This document shows, piece after piece, positions 24,772 to 32,892 of a stretch of DNA of 64,000 nucleotides. The translations under genes were made by a program, and so were the position numbers. Each line of letters starts with the position of its first letter. Positions within the stretch are counted from its first letter, which is position 1. The stretch covers positions 1-64,000 of the forward strand of contig JAFAEQ010000078.1 of the NCBI GenBank assembly GCA_023423935.1, given 5' to 3'. This DNA comes from Pseudomonadota bacterium. Lineage in GTDB: Bacteria > Pseudomonadota > Gammaproteobacteria > Steroidobacterales > Steroidobacteraceae. The notes under the pieces are model-generated. The model saw only the letters and a program-made list of their open reading frames with translations. It did not search any database and had not been told where the DNA came from.

Positions 24772-25761
24772 TCAAACGAGCGAGTCGCGCACTTCGGCGG
24801 CGATCTGATAGGAGCGCAGGCGCGCGGCGTGATCGAAAATTCCGGAGGCGATGATCAACTCGTCCGCCTGCGTGCGGGCCAGAAAATCCTGGATGCTCTT
24901 GCGCACTGTCTCGGCCGATCCGATGGCCGAGCACGACAGCAGCTCTCCGAGCAGCGCGCGAGGTCCGGCAGGCAAGCTATCTACGTAGTTGGGGATCGGA
25001 GGCGACAGCTGACCTGGCGTTCCAAACCGGAGATTCACGAAGGCCTGCTGCATGGACGATGCGATCAGGCGCGCCTCGTCATCAGTGTCGGCCGCGAATA
25101 CATTGAAGCCCAGCATGACGTAGGGCCGGTCGAGTTGCGCCGATGGCTGGAAGGTGTCGCGATACAGCTGGATGGCGGACATGAGCTGCGCCGGTGCGAA
25201 GTGCGATGCAAACGCATAGGGCAATCCCAGAGCCGCCGCGACCTGCGCTCCGTACAGACTGGAGCCGAGGATCCACAGCGGGACGTTCAGACCGGCACCC
25301 GGAATGGCTCGCACCCGTTGGCCGGGAGCATCGGCGAAGTACGCCTGCAGCTCGAGGACATCCTGCGGAAACTCGTCCGGATCGGAGGTCAGCGTGCGAC
25401 GCAGTGCCCGCGCGGTGAGTTGATCCGAGCCAGGGGCTCGGCCCAAACCGAGATCGATGCGACCCGGGAACAGTGACTCGAGCGTACCGAACTGTTCCGC
25501 GATCACGAGCGGAGCATGATTGGGAAGCATGACACCCCCCGCGCCGACTCGAATGGTTCGAGTACCGCCGGCCACGTGAGCGATGACGACAGCCGTCGCG
25601 GCGCTAGCGATCCCCGGCATGCCATGGTGCTCCGCCAGCCAATAGCGCTTGTAACCCCATCGCTCGGCGTGCTGCGCCAGATCCAGCGTATTGCTCAATG
25701 AGCGGGATGCATCCGAACCGGCAGGAATGGGGGACAGATCGAGGACTGAAAACGTAGGCAT
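24772..25761 (-). CDS. LLM-class flavin-dependent oxidoreductase
   Basis: A 329-residue luciferase-like monooxygenase (TIM barrel, FMN or F420 type). The N-terminus MPTFSVLDLSPIPAG and the segments WLAEHHGMPGIASAATAVVIAHVA and FPGRIDLGLGRAPGSD are those of the YhbW/alkanal monooxygenase-like group common in bacteria without F420. Substrate unknown. I start at ATG 25761, where family similarity begins; an upstream frame extends to 25809. It follows the GNAT gene by 78 bases on the same strand. Confidence 0.88.
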   Translation of the reverse strand: MPTFSVLDLSPIPAGSDASRSLSNTLDLAQHAERWGYKRYWLAEHHGMPGIASAATAVVIAHVAGGTRTIRVGAGGVMLPNHAPLVIAEQFGTLESLFPGRIDLGLGRAPGSDQLTARALRRTLTSDPDEFPQDVLELQAYFADAPGQRVRAIPGAGLNVPLWILGSSLYGAQVAAALGLPYAFASHFAPAQLMSAIQLYRDTFQPSAQLDRPYVMLGFNVFAADTDDEARLIASSMQQAFVNLRFGTPGQLSPPIPNYVDSLPAGPRALLGELLSCSAIGSAETVRKSIQDFLARTQADELIIASGIFDHAARLRSYQIAAEVRDSLV

Positions 25762-25839
25762 GGCAACTCTGCGCGTGACTGTTCCAGATGAGTGGGTCAC
25801 GCGGCACACCTTTCAAGGCGGCCGGGACGATCGACGCAG

Positions 25840-26307
25840 CTATTCGAGCTCCAGCACCCAGTTGTCCCACGCAGCATCCACGGCGGCGCCGAAGCTCGCG
25901 TAGAAACGCGCTGCAGATGCATTGTCTGGCAGTACCTGAAAACGCAGCAAGCGCGCACGAAGATGCTTGCCACGCTCCATCACGGCCTCGAACAGCGCCT
26001 TCCCGATCCCTTCGCCGCGAAACGGCGGCGCTACGAAAAATTCCTTGAGCACGAGGGTCGGTCGCAGATCGAACGTGAACGGAATGACATAGGTCAGCGC
26101 GTAGCCGACCAGAACCTGGGAGCGTTCTGCGACCAACACGTGGAACTGCGGCTCGCCCTGCGCACTGAAGCCCCGTTCGCGCAGATCCTCCGGCGTCACG
26201 GCGAAGCGGTCGAGATAACCCTCGAACTCTGCCAACCCGCGCATCAATTCGATCAGCGTGACGGCGTCTTCGACCCGCGCCTCGCGAATCAGGAAGTGCT
26301 CGTCCAT
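25840..26307 (-). CDS. GNAT family N-acetyltransferase
   Basis: A 155-residue GNAT acetyltransferase. The opening FLIREARVEDAVTLIELM and the acetyl-CoA loop FFVAPPFRGEGIGKALFEAVM (the R/QxxGxG/A motif is RGEGIG) are clear, and the C-terminal strand AARFYASFGAAV is the usual NxxAxxFYxxxGF motif. It resembles diamine/SSAT-like acetyltransferases, which suits the neighbouring gamma-glutamyl amine genes, but the substrate is a guess. The ATG at 26307 follows the preceding stop after a single base, suggesting coupled translation. Confidence 0.88.
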   Translation of the reverse strand: MDEHFLIREARVEDAVTLIELMRGLAEFEGYLDRFAVTPEDLRERGFSAQGEPQFHVLVAERSQVLVGYALTYVIPFTFDLRPTLVLKEFFVAPPFRGEGIGKALFEAVMERGKHLRARLLRFQVLPDNASAARFYASFGAAVDAAWDNWVLELE

Positions 26308-26308
26308 G

Positions 26309-27148
26309 TCACTGCACCCCGGGCGTCGCGCTGGCCGCGAGACTCTCTTCCGACGCAAGCCCTTTGCGGCGCTCCTCGGCCGCATTCAGAAAGGCACGCA
26401 TGAGCGGATCGGTCGGCAGGTGCGAAGGAAAGCGAGCATCGTGGAACTCCGGATGCCACTGCACTCCGACCATGAACCGGTACTCGTCGTGCCGGACCGC
26501 CTCGATGATGCCGTCTGGCGACGTGGCATCCACGCGCAGCCCGCGTCCCAGCAACCGCACTCCCTGGTGATGGATGGAAGTCACGCTCGCCCGGGTGACG
26601 CCCCTATAGATGTGTTGCAGCCAGCCGTTCGAGACCAGATCGATTTCATGCGCATGCTCGTCGTAGAGATCGGGCAACCGATGAGGCGCCTCGGACACGC
26701 CCGCGACCTGCAGATCCTGATAAAGCGTGCCACCGAAGGCCACGTTGATCAGCTGCATTCCCCGACATACGCCCAACACCGGCTTGTCGGCCGCCGCAAA
26801 GGCCCGCAGCAGCTCGAGCTCGAACTGGTCGCGCACAGCATCGGTCGGACCGAGCACGTCCGTGGGCTCATCGCCATAGACGGTCGGATCGATATCGGCG
26901 CCGCCCTGCAGGATCAGCCCGTCGAGCTCCGCCACGTAATCCTCCGTCGCGACCTCCCAGCGACTGGTATCGCTCGAATGCTCGACGGTAGGAATCATGA
27001 CGGCGACAGCGCCGAGCCGCATGATCGAATGCGCCATCGATTGCTCGAGATACTGCAGCGTCTTGTCGCGAAAGCCGAGCTCTCGCGGGACATTGCGCAG
27101 AATGCGCGGCGACAGACCGATGATGACTTTGCGTTTTCGATTGCTCAT
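26309..27148 (-). CDS. Gamma-glutamyl-gamma-aminobutyrate hydrolase-like class I amidotransferase (PuuD family)
   Basis: A 279-residue class I glutamine amidotransferase-fold hydrolase. The nucleophile elbow is GVCRGMQLIN (Cys128), and the catalytic His/Glu are in QWHPEFH (His232, Glu234). DGLILQGGADIDPTVYG and TSIHHQGVRLL are typical of PuuD, which frees GABA from gamma-glutamyl-GABA. The ATG at 27148 overlaps the ligase stop as ATGA, so the two are translated together. The linked ligase suggests the substrate is a gamma-glutamyl amide, but which amine is unknown. Confidence 0.9.
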   Translation of the reverse strand: MSNRKRKVIIGLSPRILRNVPRELGFRDKTLQYLEQSMAHSIMRLGAVAVMIPTVEHSSDTSRWEVATEDYVAELDGLILQGGADIDPTVYGDEPTDVLGPTDAVRDQFELELLRAFAAADKPVLGVCRGMQLINVAFGGTLYQDLQVAGVSEAPHRLPDLYDEHAHEIDLVSNGWLQHIYRGVTRASVTSIHHQGVRLLGRGLRVDATSPDGIIEAVRHDEYRFMVGVQWHPEFHDARFPSHLPTDPLMRAFLNAAEERRKGLASEESLAASATPGVQ

Positions 27149-28311
27149 GAACTCGCGGCCGGCGAGTGATCCGATGCGGTGGTTTCGATCAGGCCGCGAA
27201 CGACTTGTCGCAAGGCTTCGTCCACCTCCACACCCGCGGCGCGCGCCTCATTATAGATCCGCAACTGCATATGAGCGCTCGTGCCGCGCTCGAGGATGGC
27301 CTGCAGTTGCTGCAGCGCCTGAGAACATCCCAACCGCTCGGACTGGCTGCGCGTCGCCCGGACCAATTCCTCGAGCACTTCGCGCATCGAAAGTGCCTGT
27401 GCACGCGATTCATCGATCAGCATGGCGTTGATGCCGTCACGCTTGCAGCGCCACCGGTTCTCATCGATCACCCGGCGGGTGCGCGTGGATCGCCTGGCAC
27501 CGAGATCTGGATTCTCGACCAGTGCTGCAATCAGACAGCGATAGAGAGTGGCGATGGCAACCGCATCTTCGAGTCGCGTACAAACATCTGCGATTCGCAA
27601 CTCCAGCGTCGGATAGCGCTGCGCAGGTCGAATGGCCCACCACACGAAGCTCCCGTCCTTGATCGCACCGACCTGCCACAACAGGTCGATGAAGCCGTCA
27701 TAGTCTTCCTGATTCTCGAAGAAATCAGGAATGCCGCTGCGCGGCCATTCGTCGTACACGGCCTGGCGATAGCTGAGCAAGCCCGTGACGCGATGATTCC
27801 AGAATGGCGATGAGGTACTGAGCGCCAGGAAAACCGGCAGGAAGGGCATTGCGCGATTCATCAATCGCACGCGATCGACGCCCTCCGGAACGGCCACATG
27901 CACGTGCATGCCGCAAACAAGATTGCGCTCGCCGACGATCCGGAAGTCGGACAACAGCTGGTCGTACCGCTTCTTGTCCGTCACCACCTGATCGCGCCAC
28001 TCTCCCATCGGATGCGTGCTCGCGGCGAGCAGACACAGGCCATCTTCCTCGAGCAATTGATTGAGCTGCGAACGGAGCTCTCGCATCTTCCTGCGCGCTT
28101 CGTCCGCGTCATTGAAGATGGGCGAGGCGATCTCGATCTGCGATTGCAGCAGCTCCGAGGCCACGACCTCGCCCAACTCCTTCTGCGCGCGCAGGTGTAC
28201 GCGTTCCGGCACCTGCGCGACCAGACTCGCATCGCCAGCGTGCGTGACGAAATATTCTTCTTCGATGCCGAAGCTGTAGTCGAATGAGCTCATGAGCGCC
28301 GACAGATTCAC
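27145..28311 (-). CDS. YbdK-type carboxylate-amine ligase (glutamate-cysteine ligase 2 family)
   Basis: A 388-residue ATP-dependent ligase of the GCS2 family. DYSFGIEEEYFV is the conserved N-terminal strand with metal-binding glutamates; FRIVGERNLVCGMHVHVAVP and LELRIADVCTRLEDAVAIA are family hallmarks. YbdK of E. coli has weak glutamate-cysteine ligase activity; the natural products of most members are unknown. It heads the four-gene run ligase - PuuD-like hydrolase - GNAT - oxidoreductase. ATG at 28293, six residues in, is an equally good start. Confidence 0.9.
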   Translation of the reverse strand: MNLSALMSSFDYSFGIEEEYFVTHAGDASLVAQVPERVHLRAQKELGEVVASELLQSQIEIASPIFNDADEARRKMRELRSQLNQLLEEDGLCLLAASTHPMGEWRDQVVTDKKRYDQLLSDFRIVGERNLVCGMHVHVAVPEGVDRVRLMNRAMPFLPVFLALSTSSPFWNHRVTGLLSYRQAVYDEWPRSGIPDFFENQEDYDGFIDLLWQVGAIKDGSFVWWAIRPAQRYPTLELRIADVCTRLEDAVAIATLYRCLIAALVENPDLGARRSTRTRRVIDENRWRCKRDGINAMLIDESRAQALSMREVLEELVRATRSQSERLGCSQALQQLQAILERGTSAHMQLRIYNEARAAGVEVDEALRQVVRGLIETTASDHSPAASS

Positions 28312-28396
28312 GCAATTGCGCAGGTAACTCGGCCGACAAAGCGGTGGTTCCTTGCCGAGGCGCTCGCGTGGATCGGCCGCTGCGATCCGATGCTCG

Positions 28397-29716
28397 TTAT
28401 GGCGCGCTGGGCGTCAGTCGGGGTGCCGCACGCCAGTTGATGACGTGGTAGGTAGCCGGTCCGTTGCCCACGTTGCGCAGGGCGTGCCATTCATTCGATG
28501 CATTGAAGATCACGGAGCCGGGACCTACGCGCTTCCATTGCCCATGCGAGAACGCCTCGACCGTTCCCTCCTTGATGATCACCAGCTCCTCGTTCTGATG
28601 CTGATGCGGCGGATGCGAGCTCTCACCGGCAGCGAGCGTCGTCACATGCAGCTCCAGCTCATCGAGCGTGGCAGTCGGCGACTGAAAGAACTGACGCAGG
28701 ATGCGCACATCGGATTTCTTTGCAGGAATCTCGTTCCAGTCGATGACAGCCGAATGCATGATCGCCGCGCGATTCCATTCCAGCGCCGCGCTCTCGAGCG
28801 TCTGCGGCGTCCAGGGAGTTCTCTGCACGGCGATTCTGTACTTGAGCTTCCATGAACTGTGCGGCGTCAGCTTGCGCACGGCGGGCGCCAGCACCGCAGC
28901 GCAGATGAAGCGCATCTGATCCGCAGAATTGATGACGTACCACGGCGCGCGCTCGCTGATGTTGCTCGGCTCATTGAAGATGCCGAGCGCGCCCACGGGC
29001 TGATCGTCGAGCGTGAAGTTCGCGCCAACCGCCAGGGCATTCGGTCGCGCACGATCATCCGCATAGCGATCGATTGATCCTTCGGGCGTGATCACCTGCA
29101 TCTGCACCGGCTTTCCGGCGAGACGCACGCTCAACCCTGCGTAGCCACCATTCACCTGACCGTCCGGCTCGCCAGGCATCGGCGTTCGACCCAGCTCGGC
29201 ACCCTCCTCGCCTGCCGTGAATGCAGACGTCCAGTCGATCGTGTAGTCGCCTTGTGCGTTCGGCGCAGAGACGTTCAACACGCGCGCCTCGGTAAGGTCG
29301 ATGCGACCGGAGGGATGGGTATAGGTCAGATCCATCCTGATCTCGGCGCTGCCATCGGCACGCGGATCAATGCGCACGTTGCTCCATCGCGTCGTGCCCT
29401 GCGCGCGTCCACTCTGGCGATCTTCTTCCCAGTAGTTGGCGCCGTTGATGTACTTCCACGAGAACCACAGTCCGTAGTGCCAGGGATGGTCTTCCGGCTT
29501 GAAGTTCGTGAGGCTCTCGGCACCTGGCGCGAGCGGATGAAAGAACGGCTTGCCCTTCGCCGGGTCGAACGAAAACTTCCAGAGCACCTTGCCGTCGCGC
29601 TGCCAGGCGATCGACGTGTCATCCCTGAGCCACTGCGCGTGCGCTTGCAGCGACGCAAGCATCACGGGCAGAAGAACAAGCGCACGAAAGCGACGGGCAG
29701 CGTCTTTGATGTTCAT
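28397..29716 (-). CDS. PmoA-like (DUF6807) protein fused to a C-terminal cupin
   Basis: A 439-residue secreted protein. A signal peptide (LVLLPVMLASLQAHAQ) is followed by a PmoA-like/DUF6807 beta-sandwich to about residue 320 (HPWHYGLWFSWKYINGANYW, RAPWYVINSADQMRF). A cupin domain forms the last 110 residues, with the metal-binding pattern SSHPPHQHQNEELVIIKEG and a later His in ASNEWHALRN. DUF6807 proteins are common next to sugar oxidoreductases in polysaccharide-use loci; their activity is unclear. The gene is separated from the Gfo/Idh gene by a strong terminator, so it has its own transcript. Confidence 0.8.
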   Translation of the reverse strand: MNIKDAARRFRALVLLPVMLASLQAHAQWLRDDTSIAWQRDGKVLWKFSFDPAKGKPFFHPLAPGAESLTNFKPEDHPWHYGLWFSWKYINGANYWEEDRQSGRAQGTTRWSNVRIDPRADGSAEIRMDLTYTHPSGRIDLTEARVLNVSAPNAQGDYTIDWTSAFTAGEEGAELGRTPMPGEPDGQVNGGYAGLSVRLAGKPVQMQVITPEGSIDRYADDRARPNALAVGANFTLDDQPVGALGIFNEPSNISERAPWYVINSADQMRFICAAVLAPAVRKLTPHSSWKLKYRIAVQRTPWTPQTLESAALEWNRAAIMHSAVIDWNEIPAKKSDVRILRQFFQSPTATLDELELHVTTLAAGESSHPPHQHQNEELVIIKEGTVEAFSHGQWKRVGPGSVIFNASNEWHALRNVGNGPATYHVINWRAAPRLTPSAP

Positions 29717-29790
29717 GGATGAACCGAGGAGAAGATGTCACTCACGCTCATCTCGGCGAGCTCATCCGCAGCGCGAGCGATCGAGAGTGC

Positions 29791-29825
29791 AAAAAGCGGC
29801 AAGCCGGATTGCTCCGGCCTGCCGC
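29791..29825 (-). terminator. Intrinsic terminator after the Gfo/Idh/MocA gene
   Basis: On the minus strand GCGGCA and GCCGGA arms pair with TCCGGC and TGCCGC (29796-29825; 12 bp with one bulged base per side, loop of four) and are followed directly by TTTTT (29795-29791). It ends the transcript of the gene at 29872-31266. Confidence 0.85.
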
Positions 29826-29871
29826 GCGAGTTGGCCCGGAAGCCGCGGGCCACCACAGGGGGACCGGATGA

Positions 29872-31266
29872 TCAGCTGCCCTTCGGCAGCATGCGGCCGA
29901 TGCCGTACGGTGCACGCTCGGCACGCGACAACATCGCGTTCGCCTGGGCATCGTTGACGAAGCTTTCGGACCGTACGTCCCAGGTGAGGGGACGAGCGAG
30001 CTTCATTGCGATCCAGCTCACGATGCATGCGCTGTTGCTTCGATGTGCGATCGGCGCGGGCGCGAGCGGCTGCTGACGCGATCGCACGCATTCGAGCCAG
30101 TTCGTGTGATGCTCGGCGCTGCGCGGCAGGTGAACCTTCAGGCCTTCCTCAGCCAGCAGTCTCTTATCGCTCGCATCGAGCGGCGGCAACTTCGGACCGG
30201 GGCTCGACGGATCGCTCGACGTCGTCGTGCCTTCGCGCGTGACCCAGATCCAGCCGTCGTCTCCATAGAACTTGAGACCGTTCGGATGCTTGTCCGACAC
30301 GTGCACTTTCACGTTGCCCGGATAGGTGAGCTCGATTTCGTAGGCACCATGCACATTCCAGATCTTGTTCGTCGGGAAGTCGCCCTTGCCTTGGATCTTC
30401 GATGGACCACTGAGCTCGGTATCGAGCGCCCAATGCATCGTGTCGTAGTGATGCGAGCCCCAGCCGGTGATCATGCCTAGGCAGTACGCTTCATTGCGCA
30501 GCCAGCCCGGACGGCTGTAATCGGCCTGCGGATGAACGCGCTGCTCGGTGTAGTACTCCTTTGGTGTGCAGCCGAGCCAGCGGTCGTAGTCGAGATTGGC
30601 TGGCACAGGTTGCTGCGGATCATCCGGCTTGGTCGGATCGATGGGCAAACCGATTTCCACACGCTGCACCTGACCGATGCGACCTGATCGCACCAGCTCG
30701 CACGCGAGGCGGAACTGCGACGTCGAACGTTGCTGACTGCCCACCTGCAGAATGCGCCCGGATTTCACCACGGCATCGCGCAGCACCTTGCCTTCGGCAA
30801 GCGTCATCGTGAACGGCTTCTGCAGATACACGTCTTTACCGGCGAGGATGGCGGCGAGTGCAGGCTCTGCATGCCAGTGATCGGGCGTGCTGATCACGAC
30901 CGCATCGAGGTCGGGATGCTCCAGCAACTCTTCGTAGTGCGCATAGACGCGAACGTCCGGCGCCGGCAGATTCTTGTCGCGATAGAACTTCTCGACGAGC
31001 GCTTTGCCATCGGCAGCACGCTTCGAGTCGAGATCGCATACGGCCACGATGTCGGCGAGTCCCGAGTTCAGGACACCTGGCATGTCGTGGCCCTGAGCAA
31101 TGCGTCCGCAGCCGATTTGTCCCACCCTGATCCGTTTGCTCGGCGCATCGGCGCCGAAGACACGCGAAGGGACGATCAGAGGGATCGATGTGGCTGCGCC
31201 GGTGACGGCAGCACTCAGAACGAACTGACGACGGGAAATACGGAAGCGATCATTAGAGCGTTTCAT
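29872..31266 (-). CDS. Gfo/Idh/MocA family oxidoreductase with Tat signal
   Basis: A 464-residue NAD(P)-dependent sugar oxidoreductase exported by the Tat system: SRRQFVLSAAVTGAATSIPL is the signal. The Rossmann motif is RVGQIGCGRIAQGHD. The segment DAVVISTPDHWHAEPALAAI leads to KDVYLQKPFTMTLAEG, whose Lys is the usual catalytic EKP-type residue (here Q-K-P). Size and the C-terminal NWLECVRSRQQP match the large secreted Gfo/Idh group found in polysaccharide-use loci. The substrate is unknown. ATG 31266 is taken as start. A terminator follows; a LacI-type operator lies about 220 bases upstream. Confidence 0.88.
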   Translation of the reverse strand: MKRSNDRFRISRRQFVLSAAVTGAATSIPLIVPSRVFGADAPSKRIRVGQIGCGRIAQGHDMPGVLNSGLADIVAVCDLDSKRAADGKALVEKFYRDKNLPAPDVRVYAHYEELLEHPDLDAVVISTPDHWHAEPALAAILAGKDVYLQKPFTMTLAEGKVLRDAVVKSGRILQVGSQQRSTSQFRLACELVRSGRIGQVQRVEIGLPIDPTKPDDPQQPVPANLDYDRWLGCTPKEYYTEQRVHPQADYSRPGWLRNEAYCLGMITGWGSHHYDTMHWALDTELSGPSKIQGKGDFPTNKIWNVHGAYEIELTYPGNVKVHVSDKHPNGLKFYGDDGWIWVTREGTTTSSDPSSPGPKLPPLDASDKRLLAEEGLKVHLPRSAEHHTNWLECVRSRQQPLAPAPIAHRSNSACIVSWIAMKLARPLTWDVRSESFVNDAQANAMLSRAERAPYGIGRMLPKGS

Positions 31267-31486
31267 GCGTGGCGACACCCGTTAAAGAGGGGAAGGAGAC
31301 GAGGGTCTCGCCTCCTTCCCACATGCCCTCACGACTCGGACGCTGTTTGGGGGTCAGCGGACGAGTTGACCGTGAGGACACCCTCTGCTCTGTTGACTCT
31401 GCGGATCGCCGGGACTTCAGCGAGGGCCGAAAATCCTGTACGCCCGTATGTCTTTAATTCTTCCTACGCTCGGGTGTCGCGCAGTC

Positions 31487-31500
31487 TGGTATCGCTACCA
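31487..31500. promoter_or_regulatory. LacI-family operator candidate
   Basis: TGGTATCGCTACCA fits the LacI/CcpA-type pattern TGNNANCGNTNNCA; only the seventh half-site base breaks symmetry. It belongs to a set of five such gene-free sites in the window and would affect the Gfo/Idh gene or the GntR gene. Confidence 0.5.
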
Positions 31501-31688
31501 TCTCGCCAGACAATACGCCAAGTCAGGGGGGAATCGCAATGCGCACGCGAGCGCACGCGTCATCGATCGATGGCGCGTCGCACACGTCGGCAGATCCCCC
31601 AAAAACTTCGCGGCCGGCAGTTCTGCTGCTTACCCGGACCGACCAATCCTGTATGTGCAGAGGAATGAATTTCCCTCGCCTTCCAAAG

Positions 31689-31699
31689 TGGTCAGTCCA
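31689..31699. promoter_or_regulatory. FadR/GntR-type operator candidate (upstream)
   Basis: TGGTCAGTCCA is one base from the perfect palindrome TGGTCAGACCA, the usual half-site arrangement for FCD-type GntR regulators. The wider sequence AAGTGG-TCAGT-CCACTT (31686-31702) has perfect 6-base arms. Confidence 0.4.
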
Positions 31700-31883
31700 C
31701 TTGATTCTGGTCGCCCGCGATTCGCGTTGTCAATGCGACGCAGCGCCGTTACGGATGCGACCTTGGTCGAAACTGATGACTCGTCCACGACATAAAGCCT
31801 CGGATTCCCGAGTTGGCTGCAGACGTGTGATCGCTCACTCGACCTCAGTATGATTGCGGGGAGGATAGTGGCCCACCCATAAT

Positions 31884-31894
31884 TGGCCTGACCA
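31884..31894. promoter_or_regulatory. FadR/GntR-type operator candidate (promoter-proximal)
   Basis: TGGCCTGACCA is one base from TGGTCTGACCA, the same palindrome as the upstream site read on the other strand. It is 45 bases before the GntR start codon, so autoregulation is plausible. Confidence 0.4.
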
Positions 31895-31912
31895 GGGTAG
31901 ATCAACAGAAGG

Positions 31913-31930
31913 GCCGGAGACATCTCCGGC
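31913..31930. promoter_or_regulatory. 18-base palindrome just before the GntR start codon
   Basis: GCCGGAGA-CA-TCTCCGGC is a perfect 8-2-8 inverted repeat ending eight bases before the GTG start, where a ribosome binding site would be. It could be an operator or an mRNA hairpin limiting translation. Confidence 0.45.
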
Positions 31931-31938
31931 GATGACGC

Positions 31939-32715
31939 GTGCCAGCAAAAAAAATCAGGGATATCGGTCCGCACAACACGCCCAAGCTCTATCAGAAGGT
32001 GGCGAACGCGATCATTGCGTCCATTCGCAGCGGCACCTATCCGCCGGGTACGCGACTGCCTCCGGAGCGTGAGCTCGCTGAAGAGTTCGATGTGAGCCGC
32101 GCAACCATTCGCGAAGCGATGATTGCGCTGGAAATGCATGGCGTCGCGGAAGCGAAGCGCGGATCTGGCATCTACGTGGTCGCAGCGCCACTGCCTGAAA
32201 CCCCCACGGAAGAAGTCGATATCGGCCCATTCGAAGTGACCGAGGCGCGCCGATTGTTCGAAGGCGAGTCGGCTGCACTGGCGGCCGCCATCATCACCGA
32301 TGAGGAAATCGCCAGGCTCTCGCAACTGCTCAAGGAGCTCGCCGCGAATCACGACAACGAAACGGGCGAGCTCGCGGATCGCAAGTTCCACATCACCATC
32401 GCGGAGGCGACAGGAAACTCTGCGATTGCCAATGTCGTCGAGACACTCTGGGACATGCGCTACAAGTCGCCGATGTGCCGCAAGATGTTCGATCGCGCGC
32501 GAGACGCCGGTGTGCAGCCTCGCCACGATGACCACATGAGAATCTTCAAAGCGCTGCAGGCACGCGATCCGAAAGCGGCCCGCAAGGCAATGCACGATCA
32601 CCTCGATCGGGTGATCAATTCCATGCTTTCAGCCACCGAGTCCGATGCCGTCGAGAAAGCACGGTCCGAGGTGGCCTCGAAGCGCAAGGAAATGGCACGT
32701 CGGCTGGCGATCTGA
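31939..32715 (+). CDS. GntR family transcriptional regulator, FadR/FCD subfamily
   Basis: A 258-residue regulator. The winged helix (residues 10-75) has GTRLPPERELAEEFDVSRATIREAM and GVAEAKRGSGIYV. The FCD effector domain follows (about 95-235), with the metal-ligand pattern DRKFHITIAEATGN, DDHMRIFKAL and MHDHLDRV. UxuR/ExuR-like members of this subfamily respond to uronates, which suits the hexuronate-type transporter encoded next. The start is GTG 31939; no good Shine-Dalgarno is visible and a palindrome occupies its place. Confidence 0.9.
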   Translation: MPAKKIRDIGPHNTPKLYQKVANAIIASIRSGTYPPGTRLPPERELAEEFDVSRATIREAMIALEMHGVAEAKRGSGIYVVAAPLPETPTEEVDIGPFEVTEARRLFEGESAALAAAIITDEEIARLSQLLKELAANHDNETGELADRKFHITIAEATGNSAIANVVETLWDMRYKSPMCRKMFDRARDAGVQPRHDDHMRIFKALQARDPKAARKAMHDHLDRVINSMLSATESDAVEKARSEVASKRKEMARRLAI

Positions 32716-32747
32716 GCAAGAGAATCGCCGGCGACAAAAGGCACGGA

Positions 32748-32761
32748 TGGTACCGTTAACA
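32748..32761. promoter_or_regulatory. LacI-family operator candidate before the MFS transporter
   Basis: TGGTACCGTTAACA (reverse complement TGTTAACGGTACCA) fits TGNNARCGNTANCA, 132 bases before the transporter start. It is one of five related gene-free sites. Confidence 0.5.
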
Positions 32762-32892
32762 GGCTGCCTGCCCTGCGGCAGCCCGACTTTGGGGGATCGT
32801 ATGAAGGCTCGACCGACTTGCCCGTCCGGCAACATCACGCTGCCGTGCGCAGAGACCCAGTTTGTTCGCGCTGCGCAGGAACGATTCCGCTA

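Larger units (their letters stand above)
31267..31938. other. 672-base divergent regulatory region
   Basis: No credible gene. It separates the minus-strand Gfo/Idh gene from the plus-strand GntR gene and contains a LacI-type operator (31487-31500), two TGGTCWGACCA-like sites (31689-31699 and 31884-31894) and an 18-base perfect palindrome (31913-31930). Confidence 0.6.

Noticed and set aside
24597..24854. A small plus-strand frame with GAGGAG before its ATG
   Set aside because: It runs into the opposing oxidoreductase gene, its C-terminus is Arg-rich noise, and there is no hydrophobic or domain signal. Kept only as a note under the gap.
25773..25802. Inverted repeat GCGTGAC/GTCACGC between the GNAT and oxidoreductase genes as a terminator
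   Set aside because: The loop is long (16 bases) and no T-run follows; it could equally be chance.
31448..31795. A plus-strand open frame in the Gfo/GntR divergent region
   Set aside because: No ribosome binding site and no recognisable composition; it spans two operator candidates.
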